This document shows positions 36,160 to 45,094 of a stretch of DNA of 64,000 bases, piece by piece (within the stretch, counting starts at the first letter, position 1; the number at the start of each line of letters is the position of its first letter). The notes below the pieces were generated by a model. The model was not told the DNA's origin, did no database searches, and was given only the letters and a program-made list of their open reading frames with translations. The DNA lies in the NCBI RefSeq assembly GCF_042033325.1, contig NZ_CP160095.1. The stretch is one strand, 5' to 3'. The position numbers and the translations under genes were made by a program. This stretch comes from Sneathia sanguinegens (lineage in GTDB: Bacteria > Fusobacteriota > Fusobacteriia > Fusobacteriales > Leptotrichiaceae).

Positions 36160-36182
36160 GGTACTGTAAAGTATACAGCACC
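36160..36182. promoter_or_regulatory. 23-bp palindromic operator candidate over the HXXEE promoter
   Basis: GGT-x-CTGTA arms mirror each other over 23 bases with 9 of 11 arm positions matching. On the minus strand it contains TATACT, a good -10 for the HXXEE gene at 36134. HXXEE genes in Firmicutes often sit beside TetR-type regulators, so this may be a TetR-type operator. Confidence 0.5.
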
Positions 36183-36294
36183 TTCTTTATTTATATAATT
36201 TAATTTATATATTTTTTTTATTTGCTAATTTTTAAGTGTATTTTCATATGTTTTTTCATTCATTACTTTCCATTGCCTGTATTATAACACATAC

Positions 36295-36319
36295 TTGCAT
36301 ATATGTGAAAAATATGCAA
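36295..36319. promoter_or_regulatory. Inverted repeat upstream of the OsmC-like gene
   Basis: Perfect 8-bp arms TTGCATAT / ATATGCAA separated by 9 bases, ending 24 bases before the ATG at 36344. It could be an operator or a leader hairpin; there is no T tract directly after it. Confidence 0.4.
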
Positions 36320-36343
36320 AAATATAATCGGAGGTTGATTTTT

Positions 36344-36700
36344 ATGTATAAAGTAAAAGGAATTACAAAAAAAGATTTTGTTGTTAAAGCAAATACTGAA
36401 GATTTTTCATATTTGTTGGATAAGGATAAATTCTTTGGAACAACACCAGTTGGCTATGTTGTAGTAGGTATGACAAGTTGTGCTTTAATGTGTGTTAGAG
36501 GATATTATCTAAAACAAAAATTAGCTAATATATATGTAGAAGCTGATGTAGTATATGATGGGAAATTTGTATTAAATATTAAAGTAGATAAAAAACTTGT
36601 AGAAGGTGAAAAAGAAGAAATTGTAGAATATATAAAGAAATATTGTACTGTATCAAAAATGTTAGCTACGGAGATAGAATATAATATCGAAGGAAAATAA
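36344..36700 (+). CDS. OsmC-like thiol peroxidase-fold protein
   Basis: I start at the ATG 36344, preceded by CGGAGGTTG; the frame is open further upstream but that part lies in the intergenic palindrome region and reads as non-coding. The 118-aa product has the OsmC/YhfA layout: N-terminal strand, TTPVGYVVVGMTSCALMCVRGYYLKQK central helix with the conserved cysteine after MTS, then strands and a C-terminal helical segment with a third cysteine near KKYCTVSKML. Such proteins reduce organic peroxides or are redox-related; this one is at the short end of the family. One base separates it from uvrC. Confidence 0.75.
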   Translation: MYKVKGITKKDFVVKANTEDFSYLLDKDKFFGTTPVGYVVVGMTSCALMCVRGYYLKQKLANIYVEADVVYDGKFVLNIKVDKKLVEGEKEEIVEYIKKYCTVSKMLATEIEYNIEGK

Positions 36701-36701
36701 A

Positions 36702-38447
36702 ATGGATATTAAAAAAATTAATATCCCATTAAATCCCGGTGTATATTTAATGAAGGATATTGAAGGAAAGATAATATATATAGGTAAAGCAAAAAATTTG
36801 AAAAATAGAGTTAGTTCATATTTCGTTGGTGCACATAATATAAAAACAATGGAATTAGTTAAAAACATAGAAAGTATAGATTTTTTTATATGTACCTCAG
36901 AAGTAGAAGCCTTTATATTAGAAAATAATTTAATAAAAAAACATAAACCAAAATATAATATCTTATTAAAAGATCAAAAGACTTATCCATATATTAAAAT
37001 AACAAAGGAAGAGTATCCAAGAATATTGGTAGTTAGAAAGGTAACAGATGATGCCTATTATTTTGGACCTTTTCCTAATGTTAATATGAAGGAAGTAGTT
37101 AATAATATAATGAAGGTATTTAAGATAAGAGATTGTAAGATAGATATGAGAAAAAATACAAAGGTCTGCCTTAAATATTATATGAAATTATGCAATGGAC
37201 CTTGTTATTATAAGCTACCAGAAATTAAAGAAGAGTATCTAGAAAATGTTAAACATCTCTTAGATTTTTTAGAAAATAAAGATATAGAGGTTTTAAAATA
37301 TTTAGAAAAAAGAATGGAAACTTTTAGTCAAAATTTGGAATATGAAAGAGCTATTATAGAAAGAGAAAGAATAAAATCTTTGAAAAAATTATTGTCATAT
37401 CAAATAACAGAAACTAATACAAAAAATGATGAAGATATTTTCTCTATTAAAAAAAATAAAGATGATATATTTATTTGTGTTTTAAGTATTAGAGCTGGAA
37501 AATTAATAGCAAAAGATTCGAAGCGAATTGATAATATGATAGATAATGATATAATTGACAGTATTATTCCACAATATTACGATAAAAAATTATTACCTAG
37601 TAAAATAGTACTTTCTTCTAATTTTGAGGATAAAAAGGAAGTTTTGAGTGCTTGGTTTAAAGAAGAAAAGAAAAAAAATGTTAAAATAGTTTTTCCAAAA
37701 AGGGGTAGGCTTGCAAAACTTTTAAATTTGGCTGAGGTAAATTTGATTAATGAACAAGAAAGATACTATAATGAAAAGCAAAATCTAACGAAAGACTTAG
37801 AGGAATTAAAAAAATTATTAAATTTGGATAAATATCCTAGATTTATAGAATGTTATGATATGTCTAATATACAAGGAAGCGATAATGTTGGCGTTGGAGT
37901 AGCTTTTATTAATGGAAAAAGAGCTACAAAACTTTATAGAAAATATAAAATAAAGACTGTAGTTGGGGCAAATGATTATGATTCTATGAAAGAAGTAATT
38001 CTAAGAAGAATGGAACATAATCCATATCCAGACTTAATTTTATTAGATGGCGGTAAAGCACATGTTAGTGTAATAAAAAGGGCTTTGAAAGAAAATGATA
38101 TAGATCTTCCTGTCTTTGGAATGTATAAGGATGATCATCATAAAACTTATGGTATTTGTGATGAAAAAAAAGTGTTTGATTTACAAAGTAAAGAAGAATT
38201 ATTTAAATTAATTACTAGATTTCAAGACGAAGTTCATAGATTTGCTATAAACTATCATAAAGTTTTAAGAGAGAAAAGAGTGCTTCATAGTAAATTAGAT
38301 GAAATAAAGGGAATAGGAAAAAAGAGAAAAAAAGAACTATTAGAAAAATTTGGTACTGTAAAGGCAGTTTTAGAAGCTGATTTAGAAGAATTAGAAAAGA
38401 TTTTACCCAAAAATATTGCAAAAGAAATAAATAAAATAAATGATTGA
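36702..38447 (+). CDS. uvrC: Excinuclease ABC subunit C (UvrC)
   Basis: UvrC makes both incisions in nucleotide excision repair. The 581-aa protein has the N-terminal GIY-YIG nuclease (PGVYLMKDIEGKIIYIGKAK, residues about 12-31), a cysteine-rich insertion (CLKYYMKLCNGPCYYKL), a UVR/UvrB-interaction segment near 205-235, the RNase H-like C-terminal nuclease (IECYDMSNIQGSDNVGVGVA with its aspartate, LILLDGGKAHV), and terminal helix-hairpin-helix repeats (LDEIKGIGKKRKKELLEKFG). Length is typical. No uvrA or uvrB nearby. Confidence 0.96.
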   Translation: MDIKKINIPLNPGVYLMKDIEGKIIYIGKAKNLKNRVSSYFVGAHNIKTMELVKNIESIDFFICTSEVEAFILENNLIKKHKPKYNILLKDQKTYPYIKITKEEYPRILVVRKVTDDAYYFGPFPNVNMKEVVNNIMKVFKIRDCKIDMRKNTKVCLKYYMKLCNGPCYYKLPEIKEEYLENVKHLLDFLENKDIEVLKYLEKRMETFSQNLEYERAIIERERIKSLKKLLSYQITETNTKNDEDIFSIKKNKDDIFICVLSIRAGKLIAKDSKRIDNMIDNDIIDSIIPQYYDKKLLPSKIVLSSNFEDKKEVLSAWFKEEKKKNVKIVFPKRGRLAKLLNLAEVNLINEQERYYNEKQNLTKDLEELKKLLNLDKYPRFIECYDMSNIQGSDNVGVGVAFINGKRATKLYRKYKIKTVVGANDYDSMKEVILRRMEHNPYPDLILLDGGKAHVSVIKRALKENDIDLPVFGMYKDDHHKTYGICDEKKVFDLQSKEELFKLITRFQDEVHRFAINYHKVLREKRVLHSKLDEIKGIGKKRKKELLEKFGTVKAVLEADLEELEKILPKNIAKEINKIND

Positions 38448-38453
38448 TTATGG

Positions 38454-38481
38454 TTGTTTTTTATGAAAAAATGGGTATAAT
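38454..38481 (+). promoter_or_regulatory. Promoter of the nucleoside transport and salvage operon
   Basis: -35 TTGTTT (38454-38459), 16 bases, -10 TATAAT (38476-38481), about 30 bases before the ATPase start at 38514. Confidence 0.6.
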
Positions 38482-38513
38482 AATAGGAGTAAATGATGGG
38501 AGGATCAGAAATA

Positions 38514-40031
38514 ATGAGTGACTATATTTTGGAAATGAGAAATATACGAAAAGAATTTTTTGGCGGTAAAATAGTCGCAAATGATGATATAAACCTTAAA
38601 ATTCGTCAAGGCGAAATACATGCCATTGTTGGAGAAAATGGTGCAGGTAAATCAACTTTGATGAAAATATTAAATGGCTTGTATGATTTGACATCAGGTG
38701 AAATATTCTACAAGGGTAAAAAAGTAGATATTGCAACACCTACAATAGCAGCTCATTTGGGCATAGGTATGGTATATCAACATTTTATGTTAGTTGAAAC
38801 CTTAACAGTTGCAGAAAATATGGTTTTAGGATTTGAACCTAAAAAAGCTGGAATATTTTTTGATTTAGATAGAGCAAGAAAAAAAGTAAAGGAAGTTTCA
38901 GAAAGATATGGTTTAAATATTGACCCAGATGCAAAAGTTGGAGATTTATCAGTAGGTATACAACAAAGAGTAGAAATACTTAAAATCTTATTCAAAGGAG
39001 CAGAATTATTAGTTTTTGATGAACCTAGTGCAGTTTTGACACCACAAGAAGTAATAGAACTATATGGAATTATGAGAAATTTAATAAAAGAAGGTAAAAC
39101 TATTATTTTTATAACTCATAAATTACAAGAAGTTTTAGATTTGTCAGATAATATTACTGTTATAAGAAGAGGAAAAGATGTTGGTGAACTTAAAACAAGT
39201 GAAGCAACAAAAGAAACTATAGCTAATATGATGGTTGGAAGACAAGTACTATTTAATATTAAAAAAGAAGAAGTTAAAATAGGTGATACTTTAGTAAAAG
39301 TAGAAAATCTTAGAGCAAAAAATGATTTAGGTATTGAAAAAGTTAAGGGTATTAGCTTTGAAATAAGAGAAGGTGAAGTTTTTGGAATTGCCGGAGTTGA
39401 AGGTAATGGACAAACAGAGTTAATTGAAGTTTTGGCAGGACTTAGAAAGGCTTTGTCAGGATCATATACAATAGATGGAGTAAGTGCAGTAAATAAATCA
39501 CCTAAATTTATAAGACATAATGGGCTAGCACATATACCTGAAGATAGACATAAAAGAGCAACAATAGATGAATTTACAGTTAAAGAAAATTTAATTTTAG
39601 GAGTTTTAGATCCTTATGTAAATTGTGGAATTTTAAATCAAAGTAAAATTGATAGCAAGGTAAACGAATATATTAAAACTTTTGATATAAGACCAACAGA
39701 TCCTAATGTAATATATGGTGGTCTATCAGGTGGAAATCAACAAAAAGTAGTTGTAGCAAGAGAACTTGAAAAAGAAAATAAATTTATAATAGCAGCTCAA
39801 CCAACAAGAGGGGTTGATATAGGAGCTATTGAAATGATACATAATACTATTTTACATGAAAGAACAAAGGGTAAAGCTATTTTAGTTGTTTCAGCTGAAT
39901 TATCAGAAATTATGGCTTTAAGTGATAGAATAGGAGTTATGTATTCAGGAGAAATTATAGGTGTTCTAAATAGAGAAGATGCTACAATTGAAAAGCTAGG
40001 AATACTTATGGCAGGAGGAAAAATTCAATGA
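38514..40031 (+). CDS. Nucleoside ABC transporter ATPase (two ATPase domains, NupA/YufO family)
   Basis: The 505-aa protein has two tandem ABC domains. Domain 1 has VGENGAGKSTLMK, a VGDLSVGIQQRVEILKI signature region and LLVFDEPSAVLTPQE. Domain 2 (from about residue 255) has a degenerate Walker A (GVEGNGQTELIE), signature LSGGNQQKVVVAREL and IAAQPTRGVDIGAIE. This layout is that of sugar and BMP-type nucleoside importers. I start at the ATG 38514, with GGGAGG 10 bases upstream; in-frame ATGs at 38493 and 38496 are alternatives. It overlaps the next permease by 4 bases. Confidence 0.93.
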   Translation: MSDYILEMRNIRKEFFGGKIVANDDINLKIRQGEIHAIVGENGAGKSTLMKILNGLYDLTSGEIFYKGKKVDIATPTIAAHLGIGMVYQHFMLVETLTVAENMVLGFEPKKAGIFFDLDRARKKVKEVSERYGLNIDPDAKVGDLSVGIQQRVEILKILFKGAELLVFDEPSAVLTPQEVIELYGIMRNLIKEGKTIIFITHKLQEVLDLSDNITVIRRGKDVGELKTSEATKETIANMMVGRQVLFNIKKEEVKIGDTLVKVENLRAKNDLGIEKVKGISFEIREGEVFGIAGVEGNGQTELIEVLAGLRKALSGSYTIDGVSAVNKSPKFIRHNGLAHIPEDRHKRATIDEFTVKENLILGVLDPYVNCGILNQSKIDSKVNEYIKTFDIRPTDPNVIYGGLSGGNQQKVVVARELEKENKFIIAAQPTRGVDIGAIEMIHNTILHERTKGKAILVVSAELSEIMALSDRIGVMYSGEIIGVLNREDATIEKLGILMAGGKIQ

Positions 40032-41107
40032 ATAAAAAAATAAATAATATGATATATTCATTACTTCCATCACTATTAGCAGTATTGGTAGCCTTGATTA
40101 TAGGTGCTATGATTATAATTGCAAGAGGGGTCAATCCTTTGGTAGCATATGGAAGTATGATAAAAGCAGCTTTTTATCAAACATCAAGAGTATTTAAATT
40201 TAATGGGTTAGCTAAGACATTAGTTTATGCAACACCACTATTATTCTCATCTTTGGCAGTTCTATTTTCATTCAAAGGTGGAATGTTTAATATCGGTGTT
40301 CAAGGGCAAATGATGGCAGGAGGAATAGGAGCAACTTTAATAGGTTTATACTGTGGAAATATGTTTGGTAGTATGTTACTAGCTCTTATAGTTGCAGCAC
40401 TTTTTGGTTTTATATGGGCAGGTATAGCAGGTTTATTAAAATCAATTTTTGGAATAAATGAAGTAATTAGTACAATAATGTTGAACTATATTATAGCGCC
40501 TTTCCAAAATTTCCTATTAACAGGGCCTATAAAAGATCCAAATTCAGGAAATACTCAATCAGCACCAATATTAGAACATGCTAGACTTACATCATTATTC
40601 GGTTTAGAAAAAATAACTAAGCAATCACTTAATATTGGTTTGTTAATAGCAGTAGCACTATGTATTTTAACTTACTATTTCTTTAAGAAAACATCATTAG
40701 GATATAAGATAAGAGCAGTGGGATATAATACAACATCAGCAGAAAATGCAGGAATAAGTCCTAAATTAATTTCATTCATATCAATAGGAATAGCAGGTGC
40801 AATAGCAGGTCTAGGAGGAGCAGAAAGAATATTAGGAGGATCAACTTTCTATATTTATACTGATGGAATCATGGGTGATTTTGGATTTACAGGTATAGCA
40901 GTTTCACTATTAGGTAAAAATAATCCAATAGGTATTATCTTTGCTTCAATTTTCTATGCATCACTAGAAATAGGTGGTCAAACATTACAAATAGATTATA
41001 AATTAGATAAAGAAATAGTTTATATAATGCAAGCATTAATAGTTATCTTGGTAGCAGCTGAAAATCTGTTCTATTACATGTTGAAAAAGAAAGAAGGTAA
41101 GTTATGA
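40028..41107 (+). CDS. Nucleoside ABC transporter permease 1 (YufP/NupB family)
   Basis: The 359-aa polytopic protein belongs to the BPD_transp_2 permeases. It has a long first helix (LLPSLLAVLVALIIGAMIII), the FNIGVQGQMMAGG segment (about 95), INEVISTIMLNYI (about 152), and the coupling region VGYNTTSAENAGISPKLISF (about 235). It pairs with the next permease as a heterodimer. ATGA overlaps on both sides indicate strict coupling within the operon. Confidence 0.92.
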   Translation: MNKKINNMIYSLLPSLLAVLVALIIGAMIIIARGVNPLVAYGSMIKAAFYQTSRVFKFNGLAKTLVYATPLLFSSLAVLFSFKGGMFNIGVQGQMMAGGIGATLIGLYCGNMFGSMLLALIVAALFGFIWAGIAGLLKSIFGINEVISTIMLNYIIAPFQNFLLTGPIKDPNSGNTQSAPILEHARLTSLFGLEKITKQSLNIGLLIAVALCILTYYFFKKTSLGYKIRAVGYNTTSAENAGISPKLISFISIGIAGAIAGLGGAERILGGSTFYIYTDGIMGDFGFTGIAVSLLGKNNPIGIIFASIFYASLEIGGQTLQIDYKLDKEIVYIMQALIVILVAAENLFYYMLKKKEGKL

Positions 41108-41967
41108 TGGGAACACTATTATTTATATTAAAACAAACAATAATTATAGCTCCACCTATTCTAATAACAGCAGTAGGAGCATGTTTATGTGAATTATCAG
41201 GAGTAGTTAATATAGGACTAGAAGGTATGATGTTAGCTGGGGCCTATGCGGCAACTTGTGTAAATCTATATACAGGTAATCCATATTTAGGAATTTTAGC
41301 AGGGATAATAATTGGTGGTTTAGTATCATTGATACATGCTGTTATAAGCATACACCTTAAGGGAAATCAAATAGTTAGTGGAGTAGCAATAAACTTATTT
41401 GCTGTTTCAACAACAAGCTTCCTTATAAAAGTAATGTTCCATGCAGCGGGGTCAACAGAAAAAGCTAAACATGGAGCCAATAGTTTGATAGTTTTATCAG
41501 TAGTATATATTCTAGCAATATTAACATATTTCATAGTATATAAGACAGTATTTGGATTAAGATTAAGAACAGTAGGAGAACATCCATTAGCAGCCGATAC
41601 AGTAGGTATAAATGTATATAAATATAGATATATAGGAGTTCTTTTATCAGGTATGTATGCAGGACTTGGTGGAGCATATATGTCAACAGTTATTTTGCAA
41701 CATTTTGTTCAAAATATGACAGCAGGTAGAGGATTTATGGCTTTGGCAGCTATGATATTTGGTAAATGGAATCCATTAGGAGCTATTATAGCATCGCTAT
41801 TATTCTCATTTGGGCAATCATTTGCATATAATGCAAAAGCTTTAGAATTACCTATACCTCAACAATTCTTAGAAATGATACCATATATTTTAACAATATT
41901 TGTATTAATTGGTTTCGTCGGAAAGGCAAGAGCACCTAAGGCTGATGGAAAACCATATGAAAAATAA
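41104..41967 (+). CDS. Nucleoside ABC transporter permease 2 (YufQ/NupC family)
   Basis: The 287-aa membrane protein is the shorter partner permease. It shows the ELSGVVNIGLEGMMLAGAYA segment near residue 30, LKGNQIVSGVAINLFA (about 90), and the coupling segment VGEHPLAADTVGINVYKYRY (about 157). The order ATPase, long permease, short permease, binding protein matches BMP-type purine nucleoside importers, although in some species the binding protein comes first. The start overlaps the preceding gene by 4 bases. Confidence 0.92.
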   Translation: MMGTLLFILKQTIIIAPPILITAVGACLCELSGVVNIGLEGMMLAGAYAATCVNLYTGNPYLGILAGIIIGGLVSLIHAVISIHLKGNQIVSGVAINLFAVSTTSFLIKVMFHAAGSTEKAKHGANSLIVLSVVYILAILTYFIVYKTVFGLRLRTVGEHPLAADTVGINVYKYRYIGVLLSGMYAGLGGAYMSTVILQHFVQNMTAGRGFMALAAMIFGKWNPLGAIIASLLFSFGQSFAYNAKALELPIPQQFLEMIPYILTIFVLIGFVGKARAPKADGKPYEK

Positions 41968-41971
41968 TAAT

Positions 41972-42000
41972 TTGCAATTGTACTTGTTTCAAGGTATAAT
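41972..42000 (+). promoter_or_regulatory. Internal promoter for the BMP lipoprotein gene
   Basis: -35 TTGCAA (41972-41977), 17 bases, -10 TATAAT (41995-42000), 36 bases before the ATG. It would let the binding protein be made in excess over the membrane subunits. Confidence 0.7.
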
Positions 42001-42035
42001 TTACTAGCTATGATTAAATATAGGAGGGAAAGTTA

Positions 42036-43064
42036 ATGAAAAAAATTTTAGCTTTTATGGGAACTGTGTTAACATTGATAACATTAGTTTCATGTAAACC
42101 TAAAGAAGAAGCAAAGGCAGCTGATACTAAAGCTCCAGCAAATGCTAAGAAAGTTGCTATTGTTTATTCAACAGGTGGTAAAGGAGATAAATCATTCAAT
42201 GATTCAGCATATCGTGGATTACAAATGGCAAAAGACAAATTAGGTATTGAATTTAGTGAATACGAACCTAAAGATCCTTCAGCTGAAGCACAAAATCAAT
42301 TATTCCAATATGCTGAAAAAGGTGAATATGAATTAATAATTGGTGTTGGATTTACAATGAAAGATGCTGTAGTAGCAGCAGCAAAAGCATTTCCAGATCA
42401 AAAATTTGCATTAGTAGATGACGAAATATCAGATTTACCAAATGTAGTTTCTCTATTATTTAAAGAACAAGAAGGATCATTCTTACTTGGTGCAATGTCA
42501 GCAATGGTTACAAAGACAAATACTTTAGGATTTGTTGGTGGAGTTGAAGCCCCAGTTATTTGGAGATTCCAAGCTGGATTTGAACAAGGTGCAAAATATG
42601 TTAATCCAAATATTAAAATCTTACCAGTATTCATAAATGGTAATAATCCATTTAATGATCCACAAACTGCTAAGACTTTAACAGAAACTTTAATTGGTAA
42701 AAATGCAGATATAGTATTCCAAGTAGCAGGAGCATCTGGTTCAGGAGTATTCCAAGCAGCTAAAGAAAAGGGAGTTTATGCTTTAGGTGTTGACTCAAAT
42801 CAAGATGGTGAAGAACCAGGAGTTATCTTAACATCAATGGTTAAAAGAGTTGACAATGCTGTATTTAATCAAATTAAAGACACTTTAGATGGTAATTTCA
42901 AATCTGGAATTAAATACTTTGGATTAAAAGAAGATGGTGTTGGAACTACAGACTTTGAATTTAGTAAGAAAGTTGTTACAGAAGAAATAAGAAATAAGAT
43001 TAAAGAAATAGCTGAAAAGATTAAATCAGGAGAAATAAAAGTTTCAGACAAAGTTCAAAAATAG
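42036..43064 (+). CDS. Nucleoside-binding lipoprotein of the BMP family
   Basis: The 342-aa lipoprotein has signal MKKILAFMGTVLTLITLVSC with the lipid-site cysteine. The BMP/PnrA domain shows VAIVYSTGGKGDKSFNDSAYRGL (aspartate and asparagine bind the nucleoside), DPSAEAQNQLFQYAEKG, LGFVGGVEAPVIWRFQAGFEQG and VAGASGSGVFQAAKEKG with GVDSNQDGEEPGVILTS. It binds purine or pyrimidine nucleosides in the periplasm for the upstream permeases. Own promoter upstream; a terminator follows, which would raise its level relative to the downstream salvage enzymes. Confidence 0.94.
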   Translation: MKKILAFMGTVLTLITLVSCKPKEEAKAADTKAPANAKKVAIVYSTGGKGDKSFNDSAYRGLQMAKDKLGIEFSEYEPKDPSAEAQNQLFQYAEKGEYELIIGVGFTMKDAVVAAAKAFPDQKFALVDDEISDLPNVVSLLFKEQEGSFLLGAMSAMVTKTNTLGFVGGVEAPVIWRFQAGFEQGAKYVNPNIKILPVFINGNNPFNDPQTAKTLTETLIGKNADIVFQVAGASGSGVFQAAKEKGVYALGVDSNQDGEEPGVILTSMVKRVDNAVFNQIKDTLDGNFKSGIKYFGLKEDGVGTTDFEFSKKVVTEEIRNKIKEIAEKIKSGEIKVSDKVQK

Positions 43065-43075
43065 AACCTAAATGG

Positions 43076-43099
43076 AAAAAACAGCTTATGCTGTTTTTT
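43076..43099 (+). terminator. Terminator between the BMP gene and the salvage genes
   Basis: Symmetric hairpin AAAAAACAGC / GCTGTTTTTT with a TTAT loop. Partial read-through would feed the phosphorylase gene whose start is 20 bases further on; I see no separate strong promoter there. Confidence 0.8.
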
Positions 43100-43119
43100 C
43101 TTTTCTTGAAAGGATAGAC

Positions 43120-44424
43120 ATGAGAATTGTTGATATTATTCAAAATAAAAGAGACAATATTGAATTAACAAAAGAAGAAATAGATTTTTTACTTGATGAA
43201 TGTCAAGCACAAAGAGTACCAGATTACCAATTATCTGCATTCTTGATGGCTACATATTTTAATGGAATGACAGATAAAGAATTAATAGAATTTACATTGA
43301 AAATGCGTGATTCAGGAGATATCATTAAATTTGATAAAATAAATAAATTTTTAGTTGATAAACATAGTACTGGAGGGGTTGGAGATAAAGTTACAGTAGT
43401 TATAGCTCCAATAATAGCAGCATTAGGTATGGCAACAGCAAAATTATCTGGTAAGGGCTTAGGTCATACTGGAGGTACAATAGACAAATTTGAATCTATA
43501 AAGAATTTTAAGTTCTCTAGTACAAAAGAAGAATTAATGGATATAGCAAATAAAACAGGTATAGGACTTATGGGATATAGTGATAAAATAGTTCCACTTG
43601 ATAAAAAAATATATTCATTAAGAGATGTTAGTGCAACAGTGCCATCTATCCCACTTATAGCAAGTAGTATAATGAGTAAGAAACTAGCAGTAGAAGCTAA
43701 TATAATAATATTAGATGTTAAAGTTGGTGATGGAGCTTTTATGAAAGATATAGAACATGCAAAAGAACTTGCTAGAAGAATGATAACAATAGGAAAAGGA
43801 GCAAAAAGACATACCAATGTAGTTTTATCTAATATGGATGAACCTTTAGGAAGAAATATAGGTAATGCCAATGAAATAATAGAAGGTATTGAAGCTTTAA
43901 AAGGTAATATAATGCCAGATTTAAAAGAAGTAGTTTATACTATAGTTGGTCTTGCATTAAAGGCATATGGTAAGGTTAAATCTATTAAAGAGGCTGAACC
44001 TTTAATAGATGAAGTTATAAGCTCAGGAAAGGCTTTAGAAAAATTAGCTGATTTTATTGAACAAAGTGGTGGAGATAGAAATTTAGTTAATGATTATAGT
44101 CTATTACCAAAAGCAAAAAATTTATATCAAGTTAGAGCTCAAAAATCTGGTTATGTAAAGAAGATAAAGACAGAAGAAATAGGTAAGGCAGCTATGGTAA
44201 TAGGTGCAGGAAGAGCAACAAAGGAATTTATAATTGATCATAGTGTTGGATTAAAGGTAATAAAAAAGGTTGCAGATAAAGTAGAAAAGGGAGAAGTTAT
44301 CTGCGAAATAGAATATAATTCAGATGAATTCTTAAAAGAATCTGAAAATTTAATCCAAGATTCTTATGTTATATCAGAAGAAAAGGTTAATGAACCTAAA
44401 ACAATATTAGAAATAATAGAATAG
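43120..44424 (+). CDS. Pyrimidine-nucleoside/thymidine phosphorylase
   Basis: I start at the ATG 43120, right after GAAAGGA; an upstream in-frame ATG at 43072 would translate the terminator hairpin and is rejected. The 434-aa enzyme releases the base and (deoxy)ribose 1-phosphate from uridine or thymidine. The family signature KLSGKGLGHTGGTIDKFES (about 107-126) is complete, with the phosphate site DKHSTGGVGDKVT (about 82) and the C-terminal barrel-sandwich AGRATKEFIIDHSVGL. Length fits bacterial Pdp (about 433) and DeoA equally; the specificity is not certain. Confidence 0.92.
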   Translation: MRIVDIIQNKRDNIELTKEEIDFLLDECQAQRVPDYQLSAFLMATYFNGMTDKELIEFTLKMRDSGDIIKFDKINKFLVDKHSTGGVGDKVTVVIAPIIAALGMATAKLSGKGLGHTGGTIDKFESIKNFKFSSTKEELMDIANKTGIGLMGYSDKIVPLDKKIYSLRDVSATVPSIPLIASSIMSKKLAVEANIIILDVKVGDGAFMKDIEHAKELARRMITIGKGAKRHTNVVLSNMDEPLGRNIGNANEIIEGIEALKGNIMPDLKEVVYTIVGLALKAYGKVKSIKEAEPLIDEVISSGKALEKLADFIEQSGGDRNLVNDYSLLPKAKNLYQVRAQKSGYVKKIKTEEIGKAAMVIGAGRATKEFIIDHSVGLKVIKKVADKVEKGEVICEIEYNSDEFLKESENLIQDSYVISEEKVNEPKTILEIIE

Positions 44425-44440
44425 AAAGAGACAAGATAAA

Positions 44441-45085
44441 ATGGAAATAAACAAATATATTGATCATACAGTATTAAAAGCTACAACAACACCTAAGGAT
44501 ATAGAAAAACTTTGTAATGAAGCAAAGGAATATAAATTTTATTCTGTGTGTGTTAATGGTTGTTATGTGTCATTATGTAAAAAATTATTAGTTAATACAG
44601 AAGTTAAGGTAGCAGCTGTTATAGGTTTTCCTTTAGGAGCAATGTCTACAGAAGCAAAAGTATATGAAGCAAAGAAATGTATAGAAGATGGTGCAAATGA
44701 AATAGACATGGTTATAAATGTTGGAATGTTAAAAGCAAAAGAATATGACTATGTAAGAGAAGAAATAAGACAAATAAAAGAAGCTATAGGGACTAATGTA
44801 TTAAAAGTAATAATAGAAACTTGTTATTTGACAGATGATGAAAAGGTAAAAGCTTGCGAATTAGCAGTAGAAGCTAAGGCAGACTTTGTAAAGACTTCAA
44901 CTGGCTTTGGAACAAATGGTGCAACATTTGAAGATGTTACTTTAATGAAAAAAACTGTAGGAAATAGAGCAAAGGTCAAGGCATCTGGGGGAGTAAAAAC
45001 TTATGAAACAGCTGTTAAATATATTGAATTAGGAGCTGAAAGATTAGGAACTTCATCAGGTATACAAATTATGAATAAAAAGTAG
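44441..45085 (+). CDS. deoC: Deoxyribose-phosphate aldolase (DeoC)
   Basis: The 214-aa TIM-barrel aldolase cleaves 2-deoxyribose 5-phosphate to glyceraldehyde 3-phosphate and acetaldehyde. It has DHTVLKATTTPKDIEKLCNE at the N-terminus, VAAVIGFPLGAMSTEAKVYE, EIDMVINVGMLK, the KVIIETCYLTDDEK segment, the Schiff-base lysine in ADFVKTSTGFGTNGAT (about 152), and KASGGVKTYETA. It lies 16 bases after the phosphorylase and degrades the deoxyribose that gene releases. Confidence 0.95.
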   Translation: MEINKYIDHTVLKATTTPKDIEKLCNEAKEYKFYSVCVNGCYVSLCKKLLVNTEVKVAAVIGFPLGAMSTEAKVYEAKKCIEDGANEIDMVINVGMLKAKEYDYVREEIRQIKEAIGTNVLKVIIETCYLTDDEKVKACELAVEAKADFVKTSTGFGTNGATFEDVTLMKKTVGNRAKVKASGGVKTYETAVKYIELGAERLGTSSGIQIMNKK

Positions 45086-45094
45086 GAGGATAAA

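Noticed and set aside
36236..36343. N-terminal extension of the OsmC-like protein
   Set aside because: The extension translates the intergenic region with the inverted repeat, and CGGAGG lies right before the ATG at 36344.
43072..43119. Upstream in-frame start for the pyrimidine phosphorylase
   Set aside because: These codons are the terminator hairpin of the BMP gene; the proper ribosome site (GAAAGGA) precedes the ATG at 43120, which also gives the family's normal N-terminus.
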